A stretch of 64,000 nucleotides of DNA from Spirochaetota bacterium. Its GTDB lineage: Bacteria; Spirochaetota; Spirochaetia; Treponematales; UBA12059. Where the stretch lies: the NCBI GenBank assembly GCA_018816345.1, contig JAHIWG010000012.1, positions 1 to 64,000 on the forward strand, given 5' to 3'. This document shows, piece after piece, positions 63,713 through 64,000 of the stretch. How positions within the stretch are numbered: the stretch's first letter is position 1; every line of letters starts with the position of its first letter. A program made the position numbers and the translations under genes. The notes beneath the pieces were generated by a model that saw only the letters and a list, made by a program, of their open reading frames with translations, ran no database searches and was not told where the DNA came from.

Positions 63713-64000
63713 ATGATGACGACTCAACTAATCGATTCCCTCTGGGAACGCCTCGCGGGGGTTTCTATAGAGGCCCTCAGGATGAGCGACGCCGAGGCGG
63801 CGCGCTTCCGCTCCAACCGCGTGGCCAAGCTCGTGGGGCTCCTACCCTTCCTGGCAGGCTGCGACGACGCCGAGCGCACGGCCCTGGCCCACCTGGCCGT
63901 CTTCGCTATAGCAGGCCGAGGCGAGGCCCGCCGCGTATTCGACCATTCGCCGGCCGACGACGCCGAGCCCCTCGCCAGGCTACGTACTATAGCCGACTTC
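63713..64000 (+). CDS. Unknown protein, N-terminal part (runs off window)
   Basis: An open frame of 96 codons without a stop, beginning with two consecutive ATGs at 63713 and 63716. It reads MMTTQLIDSLWERLAGVS, then FRSNRVAKLVGLLPFLAGC and ERTALAHLAVFAIAGRGEA. It is Ala/Leu/Arg-rich and probably all-helical, with no signal peptide or membrane segment. I do not recognise the family. It is divergent from the histidine kinase gene with 95 bp between the starts. Third-position GC is high, as in neighbouring genes, which supports a real CDS. Confidence 0.7.
   Translation, partial: MMTTQLIDSLWERLAGVSIEALRMSDAEAARFRSNRVAKLVGLLPFLAGCDDAERTALAHLAVFAIAGRGEARRVFDHSPADDAEPLARLRTIADF

Overview
The window is about 64 kb of GC-rich bacterial DNA, densely coded on both strands. 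The gene content fits a fermentative, flagellated, diderm bacterium and most resembles a high-GC spirochaete. The clues are lysine fermentation, lipoproteins with loose lipoboxes, a FliL-like protein, a DUF1015 protein, PEGA and Ig-repeat surface proteins, and a chemoreceptor beside an oligopeptide transporter. This lineage is inferred from family knowledge; no marker gene in the window proves it.

Layout. 1-6335: cysS (cut by the window edge), murB, a large membrane protein with C-terminal USP/EIIA-like domains, and pepT. 6525-20712 (minus strand): a nearly complete lysine fermentation locus. One transcription unit runs kdd, kce, kamA, kamB, kamC, kamD, kamE, nhaC-like antiporter and ends at a strong terminator at 9337-9369. 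A second unit, with its own promoter, carries atoD, atoA and thiolase. Together they take lysine through beta-lysine, 3,5-diaminohexanoate and 3-keto-5-aminohexanoate to acetoacetate, and then to acetyl-CoA. The ammonia lyase (kal) and the butyryl-CoA dehydrogenase branch are not in the window. 20857-27497: lipoproteins, a PEGA protein, a FliL-like protein, an HD hydrolase, a DUF6941 protein, and an Hsp20 gene behind a sigma-54-type promoter. 27755-35344: oppABCDF followed by a soluble chemoreceptor fused to a solute-binding domain. 35352-41586: DUF1015, a degenerate metallopeptidase-like protein, an EamA exporter, a conserved unknown and a tandem-GAF protein. 41641-41942: tRNA-Ala with a partial duplicated copy and a palindrome. 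42046-51030: RNA methyltransferase, VTT protein, cNMP-binding protein, TetR regulator, two SDR proteins (one ending in a zinc ribbon) and a UbiD/UbiA/UbiX set. 51256-58915: a transglutaminase-like/TPR protein and an 1852-residue Ig-repeat lipoprotein. 59048-63617: an NMT1-type ABC transporter and a PAS histidine kinase.

The first 18 kb holds four related inverted-repeat elements whose ends read like gcacagagacacagagaaga. One of them carries a GxxExxY-family gene and sits inside the lysine operon. Many genes without a Shine-Dalgarno sequence have a -10-like hexamer 6-9 nt before the start codon, which suggests frequent leaderless transcription. The most unusual proteins are the membrane-free chemoreceptor with a C-terminal solute-binding domain and the SDR/zinc-ribbon fusion. 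The TetR gene is followed directly by a consensus promoter with a palindrome between its -35 and -10 boxes.
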